From DTU018 sp003444615 (GTDB taxonomy: Bacteria > Bacillota > Syntrophomonadia > Syntrophomonadales > Syntrophomonadaceae): a stretch of DNA of 14,599 nucleotides. A program made the position numbers and the translations under genes. Shown here one piece after another: positions 6,289-13,649 of the stretch (positions are counted from its first letter, which is position 1; each line of letters starts with the position of its first letter). The DNA lies in assembly GCA_049656905.1 (NCBI GenBank), contig JBASMO010000058.1, positions 1 to 14,599 of the forward strand, written 5' to 3'. The notes under the pieces are model-generated. The model was not told the origin of the DNA. It ran no database searches and was given only the letters and a program-made list of their open reading frames with translations.

Positions 6289-7677
6289 TTAATCCCTGAC
6301 CAGTTCACTAACCAATTCGCGGATTACACTAACATAACGTTCCACATCCTCTTGAGTAGTCTGTGGTCCTACCAAGGCCATTTCGTGAACAGGGGTTAGC
6401 AGGATACCGCGATTGGCACAGTATATGTGGATTAAGTTGTCCAGGGGGCCCGATAATCCTTCCGTGAAAACATCTACCTCATTATAGGGAACGTCAGCCA
6501 GGGTATCCAGGCCGTTCTTGGGTGGCTCTGGCAAGAACCGGAACTCAACCCGGCAGCCAATTCTGGCCACATACCATGGTAAAGAATAATCCTGGATTAT
6601 TTGCCTTATACCTTCTTCCATCCTCTGGGCCAAAGGTATCATCCGATCGAAGTTTTCTTGGTTGAGAACCTTTTCCAGAGTAGCTTTCATGCCCGCAATT
6701 GCGCATGCATTTCCCGATAATGTTCCGCCAAAGCCAAAGAATAGGTGCCATGGTACCCTCTTTTCCAACATTTCACCCAGTTCCTTGCTGAAACCCATTA
6801 CCCCCACCGGATATCCTCCGGCTGCAGGCTTCCCAAATACAACAATATCCGGCTCCAGCCCCATCTCTCCAGTAACACCGGCCGGTCCGTTGCAAAGACA
6901 GTGAGTTTCGTCAATTAGCAGCAGAGTACCGTATTTTCTCGTTAAAGACCGTAAAGCTTCGTGGAATCCAGGCTCGGGAAAAATTATACCCACATTAGTC
7001 ATCACCGGTTCAGTTATCACACAAGCAATATCTCCTATTTTCAAGGCATTTTCCAAAGCTTCTACATCGTTAAATTCTACTATTCTAGTAGTTTGTGAGG
7101 GATGGTCTACAATGGGTCCGAGAGAGCCAGGGACTGGGAGCATAATATCCCCGAACTGTACGGCTAGTGTCTCGTCAACACTTCCATGATAGCAACCATT
7201 AAAAGCCAGTATTTTCCGGCGCCCGGTAGCTTCACGGGCCATCTTCAATGCCATGCGGTTGGCATCTGAAGCTGTCATTACAATATGCCAATAAGGCAGC
7301 TTAAACCTTCTTTCCAACTCCTGCCCTACCCATATGCAATCTTCTGTCGGCAGCATATGAGTGATCCCCTTATGCATCTGTTCGGTCAAAGCGTTTACCA
7401 CCACTGGATTGGCATGACCTGCCAGAGCTCCCGTATCTCCTAAACAGAGATCCAGATAACGATGTCCATCTACATCAGTGAGGTAAACCCCTTCGGCTCG
7501 GTCAACAAAGATGGGAAATGGGCCCACCCATATCCTCATCCAAGACATAGGAACTCCTCCCACATAGTTTTGGGCTGCTTGTTGGAACAACTGCTTGGAC
7601 CGAGGCCGAGCCTTTTCATACTGGGCTTCTTCCCGTTGCAAAAGTTCGATTACTCTCTCCCGGGTAATTTCCGCCAT
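6289..7677 (-). CDS. Class III PLP-dependent aminotransferase, glutamate-1-semialdehyde aminotransferase-like
   Basis: Fold-type I aminotransferase of class III, about 462 residues. Numbered from an ATG six bases further upstream (7681-7683), the key sites are: cofactor phosphate-binding region TASDANRMALKMAR (137-150), FNGCYHGS (161-168, with the Y-H-G that stacks on PLP), TEPVMTN (224-230), LLIDETH (255-261, D258 contacting the pyridine nitrogen), and FGKPAAGGYPVGV (283-295) with Schiff-base lysine K285. GGTLSGN (319-325) supplies further phosphate contacts. HemL has DEV where this protein has DETH, so it is probably not a true glutamate-1-semialdehyde mutase; the amino donor and substrate are unknown. 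I chose ATG 7675-7677 because GGGAGG lies 9 nt before it, while the upstream ATG almost touches the same site. It has its own promoter and a perfect palindrome upstream, and a TetR gene precedes it. Confidence 0.9.
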   Translation of the reverse strand: MAEITRERVIELLQREEAQYEKARPRSKQLFQQAAQNYVGGVPMSWMRIWVGPFPIFVDRAEGVYLTDVDGHRYLDLCLGDTGALAGHANPVVVNALTEQMHKGITHMLPTEDCIWVGQELERRFKLPYWHIVMTASDANRMALKMAREATGRRKILAFNGCYHGSVDETLAVQFGDIMLPVPGSLGPIVDHPSQTTRIVEFNDVEALENALKIGDIACVITEPVMTNVGIIFPEPGFHEALRSLTRKYGTLLLIDETHCLCNGPAGVTGEMGLEPDIVVFGKPAAGGYPVGVMGFSKELGEMLEKRVPWHLFFGFGGTLSGNACAIAGMKATLEKVLNQENFDRMIPLAQRMEEGIRQIIQDYSLPWYVARIGCRVEFRFLPEPPKNGLDTLADVPYNEVDVFTEGLSGPLDNLIHIYCANRGILLTPVHEMALVGPQTTQEDVERYVSVIRELVSELVRD

Positions 7678-7769
7678 AAACATACTCCTCCCTTATTGAT
7701 TTTTTGAATGATAACGCAACCTATTATTAAAATTGGCATAGGCTACGATCCATTCCCCAAGGTCAGAAC

Positions 7770-7775
7770 ATTATA
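7770..7775 (-). promoter_or_regulatory. -10 box of the aminotransferase promoter
   Basis: TATAAT on the minus strand, about 93 nt upstream of the chosen start codon. No strong -35 is visible; the expected position falls inside the 28-bp palindrome at 7781-7808. Confidence 0.5.
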
Positions 7776-7780
7776 CTCCT

Positions 7781-7808
7781 TTTAGAGAGTGATTATTCAC
7801 TCTCTAAA
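7781..7808. promoter_or_regulatory. Perfect 28-bp palindrome, probable TetR operator
   Basis: TTTAGAGAGTGA (7781-7792), TTAT, TCACTCTCTAAA (7797-7808): perfect 12-bp arms around a 4-nt centre. It lies between the tetR stop codon and the aminotransferase start and ends 5 nt before the aminotransferase -10 box, so a bound repressor would cover the -35 region. Neither strand shows a T-run directly after the stem, which argues against a terminator. That the neighbouring TetR protein binds here is inference. Confidence 0.65.
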
Positions 7809-7822
7809 TTTGCAAAAATTTT

Positions 7823-8461
7823 TTACTTTAGCACATCATTTATCGAATGCATGATTATTTCTATTTTCTCATCTTCACTCAAGCTTCCTCCTGGAACAGC
7901 GAAAAAGGAGTCGAATCTCCATTTATGATATTCAGAAACCAAAGAATAAGCGTATAGGGTAATGTAACTGTCCACTAGAAAAGCCGCTGAAGTGCTATCA
8001 AGATGGGGACTAAGCTCTTTTTGTTGCTGGCCTTTTTCTATTAATTTAACAAAAAAGTCTTTGGCCTCCCTCTCTATTCTTTCAGAGGTTATGAAAGCAA
8101 ACTTGTTCATGGCCCCAGAACCAAGGTGGGAATAAATAGCCACATAATCCGGGTATTGTACAGCAAACTGCTGGATTCCCCGTAAAAGGTTATAGATATT
8201 CTCCTTAGTGGAGAGATTAAAGTCGGTGTATTTTTGGTAATACTCCCTCACCATCAGCTCTACACCATGCTCCAGCACGGAAAGAAACAGCGACTCCTTA
8301 TTACGGAAATACTTATACAGTGCTCCGTTGGAAATGCCAGCTCTTTGACAAATGCTGGATATATTAGCTTCATAATAGCCTTTCTCAGCAAACACACCTG
8401 CTGCTGCATCGAGAATCTTAGTTTGTTTATCGAGAGGTAGTTTAGCAAATGTTTCTAACAT
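7823..8461 (-). CDS. TetR/AcrR family transcriptional regulator
   Basis: The 212-residue protein has the usual family length. The N-terminal DNA-binding domain reads KILDAAAGVFAEKGYYEANISSICQRAGISNGALYKYFRNKESLF (about 15-59), with the helix-turn-helix at about 34-53 and the canonical LYKYFRNKESLF end. The C-terminal ligand-binding and dimerisation part (60-212) is helical and not assignable to a ligand. AGGA stands 8 nt before the ATG at 8459-8461. It is encoded directly upstream of, and in the same direction as, the aminotransferase, with a perfect palindrome between them, so it likely represses that gene. No copy of the palindrome occurs in front of tetR itself, so autoregulation through the same site is not evident. 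Confidence 0.95.
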   Translation of the reverse strand: MLETFAKLPLDKQTKILDAAAGVFAEKGYYEANISSICQRAGISNGALYKYFRNKESLFLSVLEHGVELMVREYYQKYTDFNLSTKENIYNLLRGIQQFAVQYPDYVAIYSHLGSGAMNKFAFITSERIEREAKDFFVKLIEKGQQQKELSPHLDSTSAAFLVDSYITLYAYSLVSEYHKWRFDSFFAVPGGSLSEDEKIEIIMHSINDVLK

Positions 8462-8533
8462 TATTTAAATCCTGCACTTTAGTATTTTACTTATTTTAGC
8501 ATAGTTAGCATAATTAAGGATTGTTTAAGAGGC

Positions 8534-8800
8534 TTATTTCAATAATCCCCACCAACCAAATTGATTCTCCTGGATTATGGCCCAGGCTACAAACAACCAC
8601 ACTGCCATGGCTGCGACCCCGAGAAGTCTGTCCGACCATGTCATCTCTGCCTTTTTGGTCACCATGTAAATGATCATAATAATGATATAAAACCCAATAA
8701 GGCCCAGAGCAATGAAAAACAAGGAGTTCCATCCGGTTTTTAACCACGCCACAACGAAGACGGCTAATACAAAACTAATCTCAAATACTGCACTGCGCAT
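8534..8800 (-). CDS. Small three-helix membrane protein, unknown
   Basis: An 88-residue hydrophobic protein with three likely membrane helices (FEISFVLAVFVVAWL, LFFIALGLIGFYIIIMIIYMV, LLGVAAMAVWLFVAWAII), a short charged cytoplasmic loop (TKKAEMTWSDR) and a tryptophan-rich end (QFGWWGLLK). No family was recognised. The ATG at 8798-8800 (MRSAVFEISF) is preceded by GGGGAGGA at 7-8 nt. A longer frame starting at 8830 exists, but its ATG lies 16 nt from any Shine-Dalgarno sequence. It lies downstream of the terminator at 8864-8890 and about 70 nt before tetR, so it could be co-transcribed with tetR. Confidence 0.7.
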   Translation of the reverse strand: MRSAVFEISFVLAVFVVAWLKTGWNSLFFIALGLIGFYIIIMIIYMVTKKAEMTWSDRLLGVAAMAVWLFVAWAIIQENQFGWWGLLK

Positions 8801-8863
8801 AATAAGTTCCTCCCCGCAAGAGTTTTCCATGCGAGACTGAGAATTTCCTTCCTAAGAGCAAAA

Positions 8864-8890
8864 ACCCAGCCCTTTTTATAAGGTCTGGGT
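8864..8890 (-). terminator. Intrinsic terminator after the 302-residue gene
   Basis: On the minus strand ACCCAG pairs with CTGGGT, then after one mismatch CCTT pairs with AAGG around an ATAAA loop. TTTTTG follows at once. It lies about 35 nt after the stop codon at 8926. Confidence 0.8.
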
Positions 8891-8925
8891 CTGTAAAATA
8901 GTAGCACAGCGGCAGGGATTTGCGC

Positions 8926-9834
8926 TTAGAGATCTTCAATCTTTTTGGTGCGAAGAATCTCTTCTCTTTTGCACACCATTTCCTCATAATCAAACCGGTA
9001 TTTCTTTCTATAGTAATATTTGTTAAAGGTTTTAATATATTTAGGGGATTCAAAGTATTTTTGCATTCGCTTAGAAACATAATGAATTTGCTCACCGGGG
9101 TCATATATGGCCGGCCTGTTTTTATCAAGATCAATAATGGTTTCGGTGATCACTCCCCAGGAGACGTCAGCCAGCGAATAATCTTTCAGGTCTCTCATTA
9201 CCGCTCTAAGGATGGCTTCCTGTACCGGATCAAAAAACTTAAAGGCTTTGGAGTACATCATAGCGCCGTGCATATGGGTGGGGATATCGAGAAATCCGTC
9301 CTTGAAAACTTCCCCTGATACAACAGAAAGTAGTTGAAAGCAGTACTTAAGTACTCCCAGCCCAGGCTTGCTCTGGCCTGGTAACTGAGGTCTTTTTTCG
9401 TCGAAAACTCCCCGGGGATTTTGGGCTGATAACCATTCCACCAGGATCATATTGTAAGGTTCTATATTAAAGCCATCCTCAAAAAAGCGCTCGTGAGGAA
9501 TGAAGGTGTGCTCACTTACTCTAAGGTCAAGAAGCATCTTTTCAGGAACTTTGTCCTGCCAATATATCTTTAAGTAATTTATATAATTTTCATCCCGGTT
9601 AATATCAATATGAACATCCGAGAATCCTAGAGATTCAAGGTAGTCTAACAGTCCTATGGAACGAATAATGTTCCTGATGTCTTTTTCGGAAAATCTCCCC
9701 AAGTATAGATCTCTGGAATCTATGAGACTTTGAAAACTCCAATTTATACCGCTCAAATCTATATCAGTGTTAATCAGATCAACCTTGGTAAAACTTTTTA
9801 ATCGACTTCCCTTGAAATCATCTAATATAGTCAT
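8926..9834 (-). CDS. Unrecognised 302-residue protein, possibly acetyltransferase (GNAT)-like
   Basis: No named family can be assigned with confidence. The protein is soluble and has no signal peptide. The central part EWLSAQNPRGVFDEKRPQ (133-150), LPGQSKPGLGVLKYCFQLL (151-169) and GFLDIPTHMHGAMMYSKAFKFFDP (180-203) resembles the second half of a GNAT fold. There, a Q/R-x-x-G-x-G/A loop and following helix bind acetyl-CoA, and a later strand and helix carry a Y-x-x-x-x-F-x-F pattern. The C-terminus (about 250-302) is strongly basic and rich in tyrosine. The start ATG 9832-9834 has GGAG 15 nt upstream, further than usual; an in-frame ATT at 9838-9840 would sit 6 nt from it. It is a single-gene unit after sbcC, ended by a good terminator. 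Confidence 0.75.
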   Translation of the reverse strand: MTILDDFKGSRLKSFTKVDLINTDIDLSGINWSFQSLIDSRDLYLGRFSEKDIRNIIRSIGLLDYLESLGFSDVHIDINRDENYINYLKIYWQDKVPEKMLLDLRVSEHTFIPHERFFEDGFNIEPYNMILVEWLSAQNPRGVFDEKRPQLPGQSKPGLGVLKYCFQLLSVVSGEVFKDGFLDIPTHMHGAMMYSKAFKFFDPVQEAILRAVMRDLKDYSLADVSWGVITETIIDLDKNRPAIYDPGEQIHYVSKRMQKYFESPKYIKTFNKYYYRKKYRFDYEEMVCKREEILRTKKIEDL

Positions 9835-9867
9835 ATAGTTAATTCAGCACTCCTTTTAGACTCACCT

Positions 9868-9902
9868 GTTCGGCTAGGATACTTGGAGATTACTGGCCGA
9901 AC
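9868..9902. repeat. Inverted repeat between sbcC-like gene and the 302-residue gene
   Basis: GTTCGGC (9868-9874) and GCCGAAC (9896-9902) are perfect 7-bp arms with a 21-nt loop, placed after the ATPase stop and before the 302-residue gene. There is no T-run on either side, so it is not a classical terminator. It could shape the 5' end of the downstream mRNA. Confidence 0.35.
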
Positions 9903-9934
9903 GTAAGCCTGGGTTCTTTCTATTACTTTATTTA

Positions 9935-12352
9935 TTATGACATGTGTATGATAGTGCCCCCTAGCAGAGCAGCGGTTTCCGGGCTGCAGGTAGTAAAGAT
10001 AACCTGGTGCTTTTCGGCAAACTTTTTGATTAGATTAACAGCTGCCTGTTTCCTGTCCGGGTCCAAGTCAACCAGGCAGTCATCCAGGATTATAAAACCC
10101 TTGCGGTCACCAAATATATACTCGGCTACCGCCAGTCTCAAGGCCAAGGCAACTGCATCATAGGTCCCGGTGGATAGCAATTCAACCGGTATATTCGTGT
10201 TATCATCCTTTGCCAGTTTCAGTTCGAAATCGTTACTGATGTCTCCCGAAGTAAAATTGCCATTGGTTAATGTCACCACATACCGGGAAAAAGCATCAGC
10301 CACTGGTTTAAAGGAATTATCATCAATTTGGGCGCGGGTAGCTTCAAAAGCAGCTTTGATCCTTAAAAGCTTTTTCCCTTGCTCCAGCTTATGAATAAAA
10401 GTTTCCTCGGCCTGCAGGTAAGCTTCCTGCAGGTCTTCATAAGATAATTCAGGAAGACTGTTCTCACTCTCATAGTATTCTTGTTTCAAATCCGATAAGG
10501 CTTTTTGGTGTTCATCATATGATTTGCGCAGACCTACCAGTTTGGCTCTGTACATATCGGTATTTTCAAATTCGGACGGTAGCGGGGCCAGTTTCTCTAT
10601 CTCCGCTTCCACTTCCTTCTTGGCCATTTTTACCTCAATAATTTGCTCCAGTAAACCGTTTACATCCCCATATTCACTCTGCCATTTAGCAATATTCGTT
10701 TCCAGAGATTCTCTTTTGACCAGCAGTCCAACCTTTTTATCATTGAGTTCCTTCATGGCTGATTCAAGGGTTGCCAGATCTCGCACATGGCCCAGATCGC
10801 CATAACTACTGAGCTGGGCTGCCAGTTCTTCATACTCAGCCCCGTCCAACAAGCCTGTGATTTGTTTTTCCAAACTCACTATATCATTATGAATACCATC
10901 CAGTTCCTCTTTCTTTAGCTTAGCTGCTTCAATGTTGTTTACGCCTAGTTTTTGCAGCAATGCTTCTAGGTTCTCTTTATTATTCTCGTATTGATTTCTT
11001 AGCTCAGCAAAATCCATATCACCGCTTTTCAGCTCCAGGGATAAATGGTCGCTCTCTAGCCTTATGAACCCGTTGGCCTTAAAGGTGTCGCCAGGTTTTA
11101 TAATTTCAGGTTCCTCCAGATCCCTGGTAACAGTTAAGTCTGTCTTCCCTGTATAGCTTATCAGCTTTCCAATCATGACCCTCGCCTGCATTTTAGCTTC
11201 TGCAGTCCGCATTTCCTGCTGGTATTTCTCCAGGGCAGATATATCTTCTTTGGTAATGGTGATACTCTTGGCTTCTTCCGTTTTCTGCTGCATAAGCTGA
11301 CGCAGCTCATTTATTTTATCCACCTTTTTTTGCAAAGCTTCTTTTTCTAAGACTTTGGCAGCCTGGCCTTTTTCTTGCTCCAGCTTTTCATTCTCCTGCT
11401 CCAATTCCGTCAGCTCTTTTTTCAGGTGTTCCAGCTCTAATTCGTGTTTAGGCCACTGCTGGTTTATCTCCATGAGTAGGCCCAAATCTTTATTATACTG
11501 GTCTATTTTAGGCTCCAATTGCGACCTTTTTAAAACATCTTCTTCAATCTGTTCCATTTGTTCCTTTTGCTGTTGAAGGGAAGCTATCTGCTCTTCCAAA
11601 TCCTTTAGTTGGCTGGAGATCTGTTCATACTGCATCTGCTTGGATTTGGCTTCCTCCATATCCCTGAGCAAGTTTTCCTTCTCATAATAATAGGCCAGTA
11701 CTTCCCCGATACCTGTTTTGTAGGGATTATTAATACCCCGGTTGTTTTCCGGACAGTCTCTTTCCACATCCCATCTTTTCAGCAACCTATCGAGCTCTTC
11801 ATCGATTTTGGCTCCCAGCTCATCAACGGAAACCCCGTCCAGTTCCATGATGGCCTTTCTGAGTAGGGTGCTTATTTCACTGGTGGTCTCGGGGCTTTTG
11901 GTTATTCTCTCCAGCGCTTCCCGGAAATGAGTTTGTTTGGAAAAGAAGATATTACTATAGGTCCCTTCTCCAAACATCAATACTTCATCTAAGACCTGCT
12001 TCACTTTTTCTTCGCTGACGAACTTTTCTGCCTTAGGGGTGAGAAGCTCTGCAGAGGGATTAGCCCCCCACTCTCTAGAAATGGTATATTCACCCTCCGC
12101 ACAGGCTAAAACTAACCGGCTGTCAATGCTGTCACCATCGGGCAGTGGCATAAACTTGGCATAAAACGTTTTATCCGCTACCGACCTCCTGTCCTGCTTA
12201 GTGGCCTTAAACATAGCGGCATGAATACCTTCGATTAACGTACTCTTTCCCGACTCATTGTTTCCCAGCAGAACATTGAGCCCGTCCGTAAACTCCAAAG
12301 ATTTATCTTTTAAACCTGCAAATCTTCCACAGCGGTATTCTTTGATAATCAT
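9935..12352 (-). CDS. SbcC/Rad50-like (YhaN-like) coiled-coil ATPase
   Basis: The 805-residue protein is an ABC-type SMC-like ATPase and the likely partner of the adjacent nuclease in DNA end processing. In order: an N-terminal lobe with MIIKEYRCGRFAGL and Walker A GNNESGKST (30-38); the Q-loop FFSKQ (136-140); coiled coil about 220-390; a short, probably beta-rich insert about 392-445 (KLISYTGKTDLTVTR and following); coiled coil again about 446-670; the ABC signature LLSTGTYDA (725-733); Walker B FIILDDCLVDLD (753-764), with D-loop; and FTTCSPE (786-792) where a switch histidine is often found. There is no cysteine between about 200 and 758, so no CxxC zinc hook. It is shorter than E. coli SbcC (about 1050). 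The start overlaps the nuclease stop as ATGA, indicating coupled translation and a two-subunit complex. Confidence 0.92.
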   Translation of the reverse strand: MIIKEYRCGRFAGLKDKSLEFTDGLNVLLGNNESGKSTLIEGIHAAMFKATKQDRRSVADKTFYAKFMPLPDGDSIDSRLVLACAEGEYTISREWGANPSAELLTPKAEKFVSEEKVKQVLDEVLMFGEGTYSNIFFSKQTHFREALERITKSPETTSEISTLLRKAIMELDGVSVDELGAKIDEELDRLLKRWDVERDCPENNRGINNPYKTGIGEVLAYYYEKENLLRDMEEAKSKQMQYEQISSQLKDLEEQIASLQQQKEQMEQIEEDVLKRSQLEPKIDQYNKDLGLLMEINQQWPKHELELEHLKKELTELEQENEKLEQEKGQAAKVLEKEALQKKVDKINELRQLMQQKTEEAKSITITKEDISALEKYQQEMRTAEAKMQARVMIGKLISYTGKTDLTVTRDLEEPEIIKPGDTFKANGFIRLESDHLSLELKSGDMDFAELRNQYENNKENLEALLQKLGVNNIEAAKLKKEELDGIHNDIVSLEKQITGLLDGAEYEELAAQLSSYGDLGHVRDLATLESAMKELNDKKVGLLVKRESLETNIAKWQSEYGDVNGLLEQIIEVKMAKKEVEAEIEKLAPLPSEFENTDMYRAKLVGLRKSYDEHQKALSDLKQEYYESENSLPELSYEDLQEAYLQAEETFIHKLEQGKKLLRIKAAFEATRAQIDDNSFKPVADAFSRYVVTLTNGNFTSGDISNDFELKLAKDDNTNIPVELLSTGTYDAVALALRLAVAEYIFGDRKGFIILDDCLVDLDPDRKQAAVNLIKKFAEKHQVIFTTCSPETAALLGGTIIHMS

Positions 12353-13461
12353 TTTTTCACCCCCAGGATCAGCTCATAGGCCATTTGCATGGCATCCTCA
12401 TCATCTGCGAGTGCCTTTAACAACTGTTGGGGAAAAGAACCCTCGGTAAATTCCTGACTTATCTTTTCCGGGGTAATTTTTATGCCCAGGTTGAAATCAT
12501 CAATGATCAGGTGGGCCAGGGACTGTTCCAAAGCCTGGTATATTTCTTGGCGATAACTGTAGGTATCACCGGATACCCTTCCCGACAGATGGATCCTGGC
12601 TATAGTGGTTTCTGGTCCCTCCTTGAGCAGGGCGGTCTGCAAGCGGTCCAAGTCATCAGCATCGGTGATAGGGTAGTGTTCATCTAAAAAATGGTACGTT
12701 CCGGTAGAAACCAGATCGGCAGTTATTCTCTTATGATCATCCACATTGATAAGCCACGCATGCCCATTGTGCCGGCAATCCAATCCATCTGGTTCCGGGG
12801 TTCCCGGGTTAAATATCTTCCAATCTTTTACGGATTCATGAGCCGGATAAACCACATGGGTATGTCCCAGCAACCATAAATCCAATGGAAGGTTCTCCAG
12901 TTCCTGCAGAGTCATGTAAAAATAACTGGAATCTATATCAGGGGAAACTCCCTGCAGCGAACCATGAGCAATACCGATATTTAGGTGTTGGGGGTCCACT
13001 TCTTGTTCCCCGATCCAGCCGATATTGTTGGTGTCGCTGTGTTTGGAATGGCAGGGGGCCGGGTAAATAGTGGCATCCAGCCCGTAATCTGTCAAGGAAA
13101 CAGGAGCTTCCTGGTTTAAGAATATGGTTTTATCTCCCGCATTCTTTTGGAAAGTCTCCCACAAATCTATCCTATCGTTATCGTAATCATGATTACCAGG
13201 CAGAATTAAAACACATTCCCCTTGAAATTCCTCCAGGTATTGGGCGGTCTGAACAATAGTCTTTTTATTAATACCCTTGATGTTGTGGAATAAGTCACCG
13301 GCTATCACGAATAAGTTGCAGTTTTCTTTATTGGCCATTGAAAGCATCTTGGGCAATACATCCAACCTGGCCTGCTGCAATTGGCTTTTAACCGGTTCCG
13401 GATAGCTATTGAATTTCATGCCAATATGTAAATCAGCCGTGTGAAATATTTTAATGGGCAT
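12349..13461 (-). CDS. SbcD/Mre11-like (YhaO-like) DNA exonuclease, calcineurin-type phosphoesterase
   Basis: The 370-residue metallophosphoesterase carries all expected metal-site motifs: TADLHIG (D10, H12), AGDLFH (D56), PGNHD (N90, H91), IAHGS (H166) and LLGHTH (H200, H202). A capping domain of about 140 residues follows. Such enzymes use two metal ions (Mn in characterised Mre11/SbcD) for 3'-5' exonuclease and endonuclease activity, gated by the ATPase partner. I chose the ATG at 13459-13461 because AGGAGG lies 6 nt upstream and the protein then begins MPIKIFHTADLH, as in relatives. A GTG at 13528-13530 would add 23 residues without a ribosome binding site, in a region that looks like another gene's remnant. 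It is the first gene of a two-gene operon with the SbcC-like ATPase; no clear promoter is visible. Confidence 0.94.
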   Translation of the reverse strand: MPIKIFHTADLHIGMKFNSYPEPVKSQLQQARLDVLPKMLSMANKENCNLFVIAGDLFHNIKGINKKTIVQTAQYLEEFQGECVLILPGNHDYDNDRIDLWETFQKNAGDKTIFLNQEAPVSLTDYGLDATIYPAPCHSKHSDTNNIGWIGEQEVDPQHLNIGIAHGSLQGVSPDIDSSYFYMTLQELENLPLDLWLLGHTHVVYPAHESVKDWKIFNPGTPEPDGLDCRHNGHAWLINVDDHKRITADLVSTGTYHFLDEHYPITDADDLDRLQTALLKEGPETTIARIHLSGRVSGDTYSYRQEIYQALEQSLAHLIIDDFNLGIKITPEKISQEFTEGSFPQQLLKALADDEDAMQMAYELILGVKK

Positions 13462-13505
13462 CTTCATCCTCCTTCCTGCTCTTACAGCTATTAAGCGCTT
13501 TTTGC

Positions 13506-13646
13506 CTAAATGTCGATGAAGCCCTTCCACCCCTCATAAATCATTACCATAGCAAAAGTATCCCCTTCACAGTACTTCAACAGGGCTTGTCTTGATTCCC
13601 GGCAGCAGAGTTCGTCTCGATCCGGTGATATCCCCTGGTTGCTCTC
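13506..13646 (-). pseudogene. Remnant of a DUF2779-type protein C-terminus
   Basis: The minus strand has 46 open codons after an in-frame TAA (complement of 13647-13649), ending in a TAG (complement of 13506-13508). They include LLKYCEGDTFAMVMIYEGW preceded by GISPDRDELCCRESRQA. The LL-x-YC-x-x-DT-x-AMV-x-I pattern is, to my knowledge, typical of the extreme C-terminus of DUF2779 proteins, where the Y-x-x-x-D fits the last motif of a DnaQ-like exonuclease fold. Such proteins are usually several hundred residues long, so only the tail survives. Upstream the frame is broken and I see no further matching sequence. There is no start codon or ribosome binding site at its head, so it is most likely a decayed gene end, not an active small gene. 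Confidence 0.55.
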
Positions 13647-13649
13647 TTA

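Noticed and set aside
7781..7808. 28-bp palindrome as an intrinsic terminator of tetR
   Set aside because: The stem is A/T-rich and neither strand has a T-run directly after it, while its position relative to TATAAT fits an operator better. Termination is not fully excluded.
8801..8830. Upstream ATG for the small membrane protein
   Set aside because: The nearest Shine-Dalgarno sequence is 16 nt away and the added residues are not hydrophobic. The ATG at 8798-8800 has an excellent GGGGAGGA site.
13462..13530. Longer start (GTG at 13528-13530) for the SbcD-like nuclease
   Set aside because: There is no ribosome binding site at the GTG, the added residues are unlike the family, and AGGAGG lies 6 nt before the ATG at 13459-13461. 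The extra region overlaps the gene remnant in another frame.
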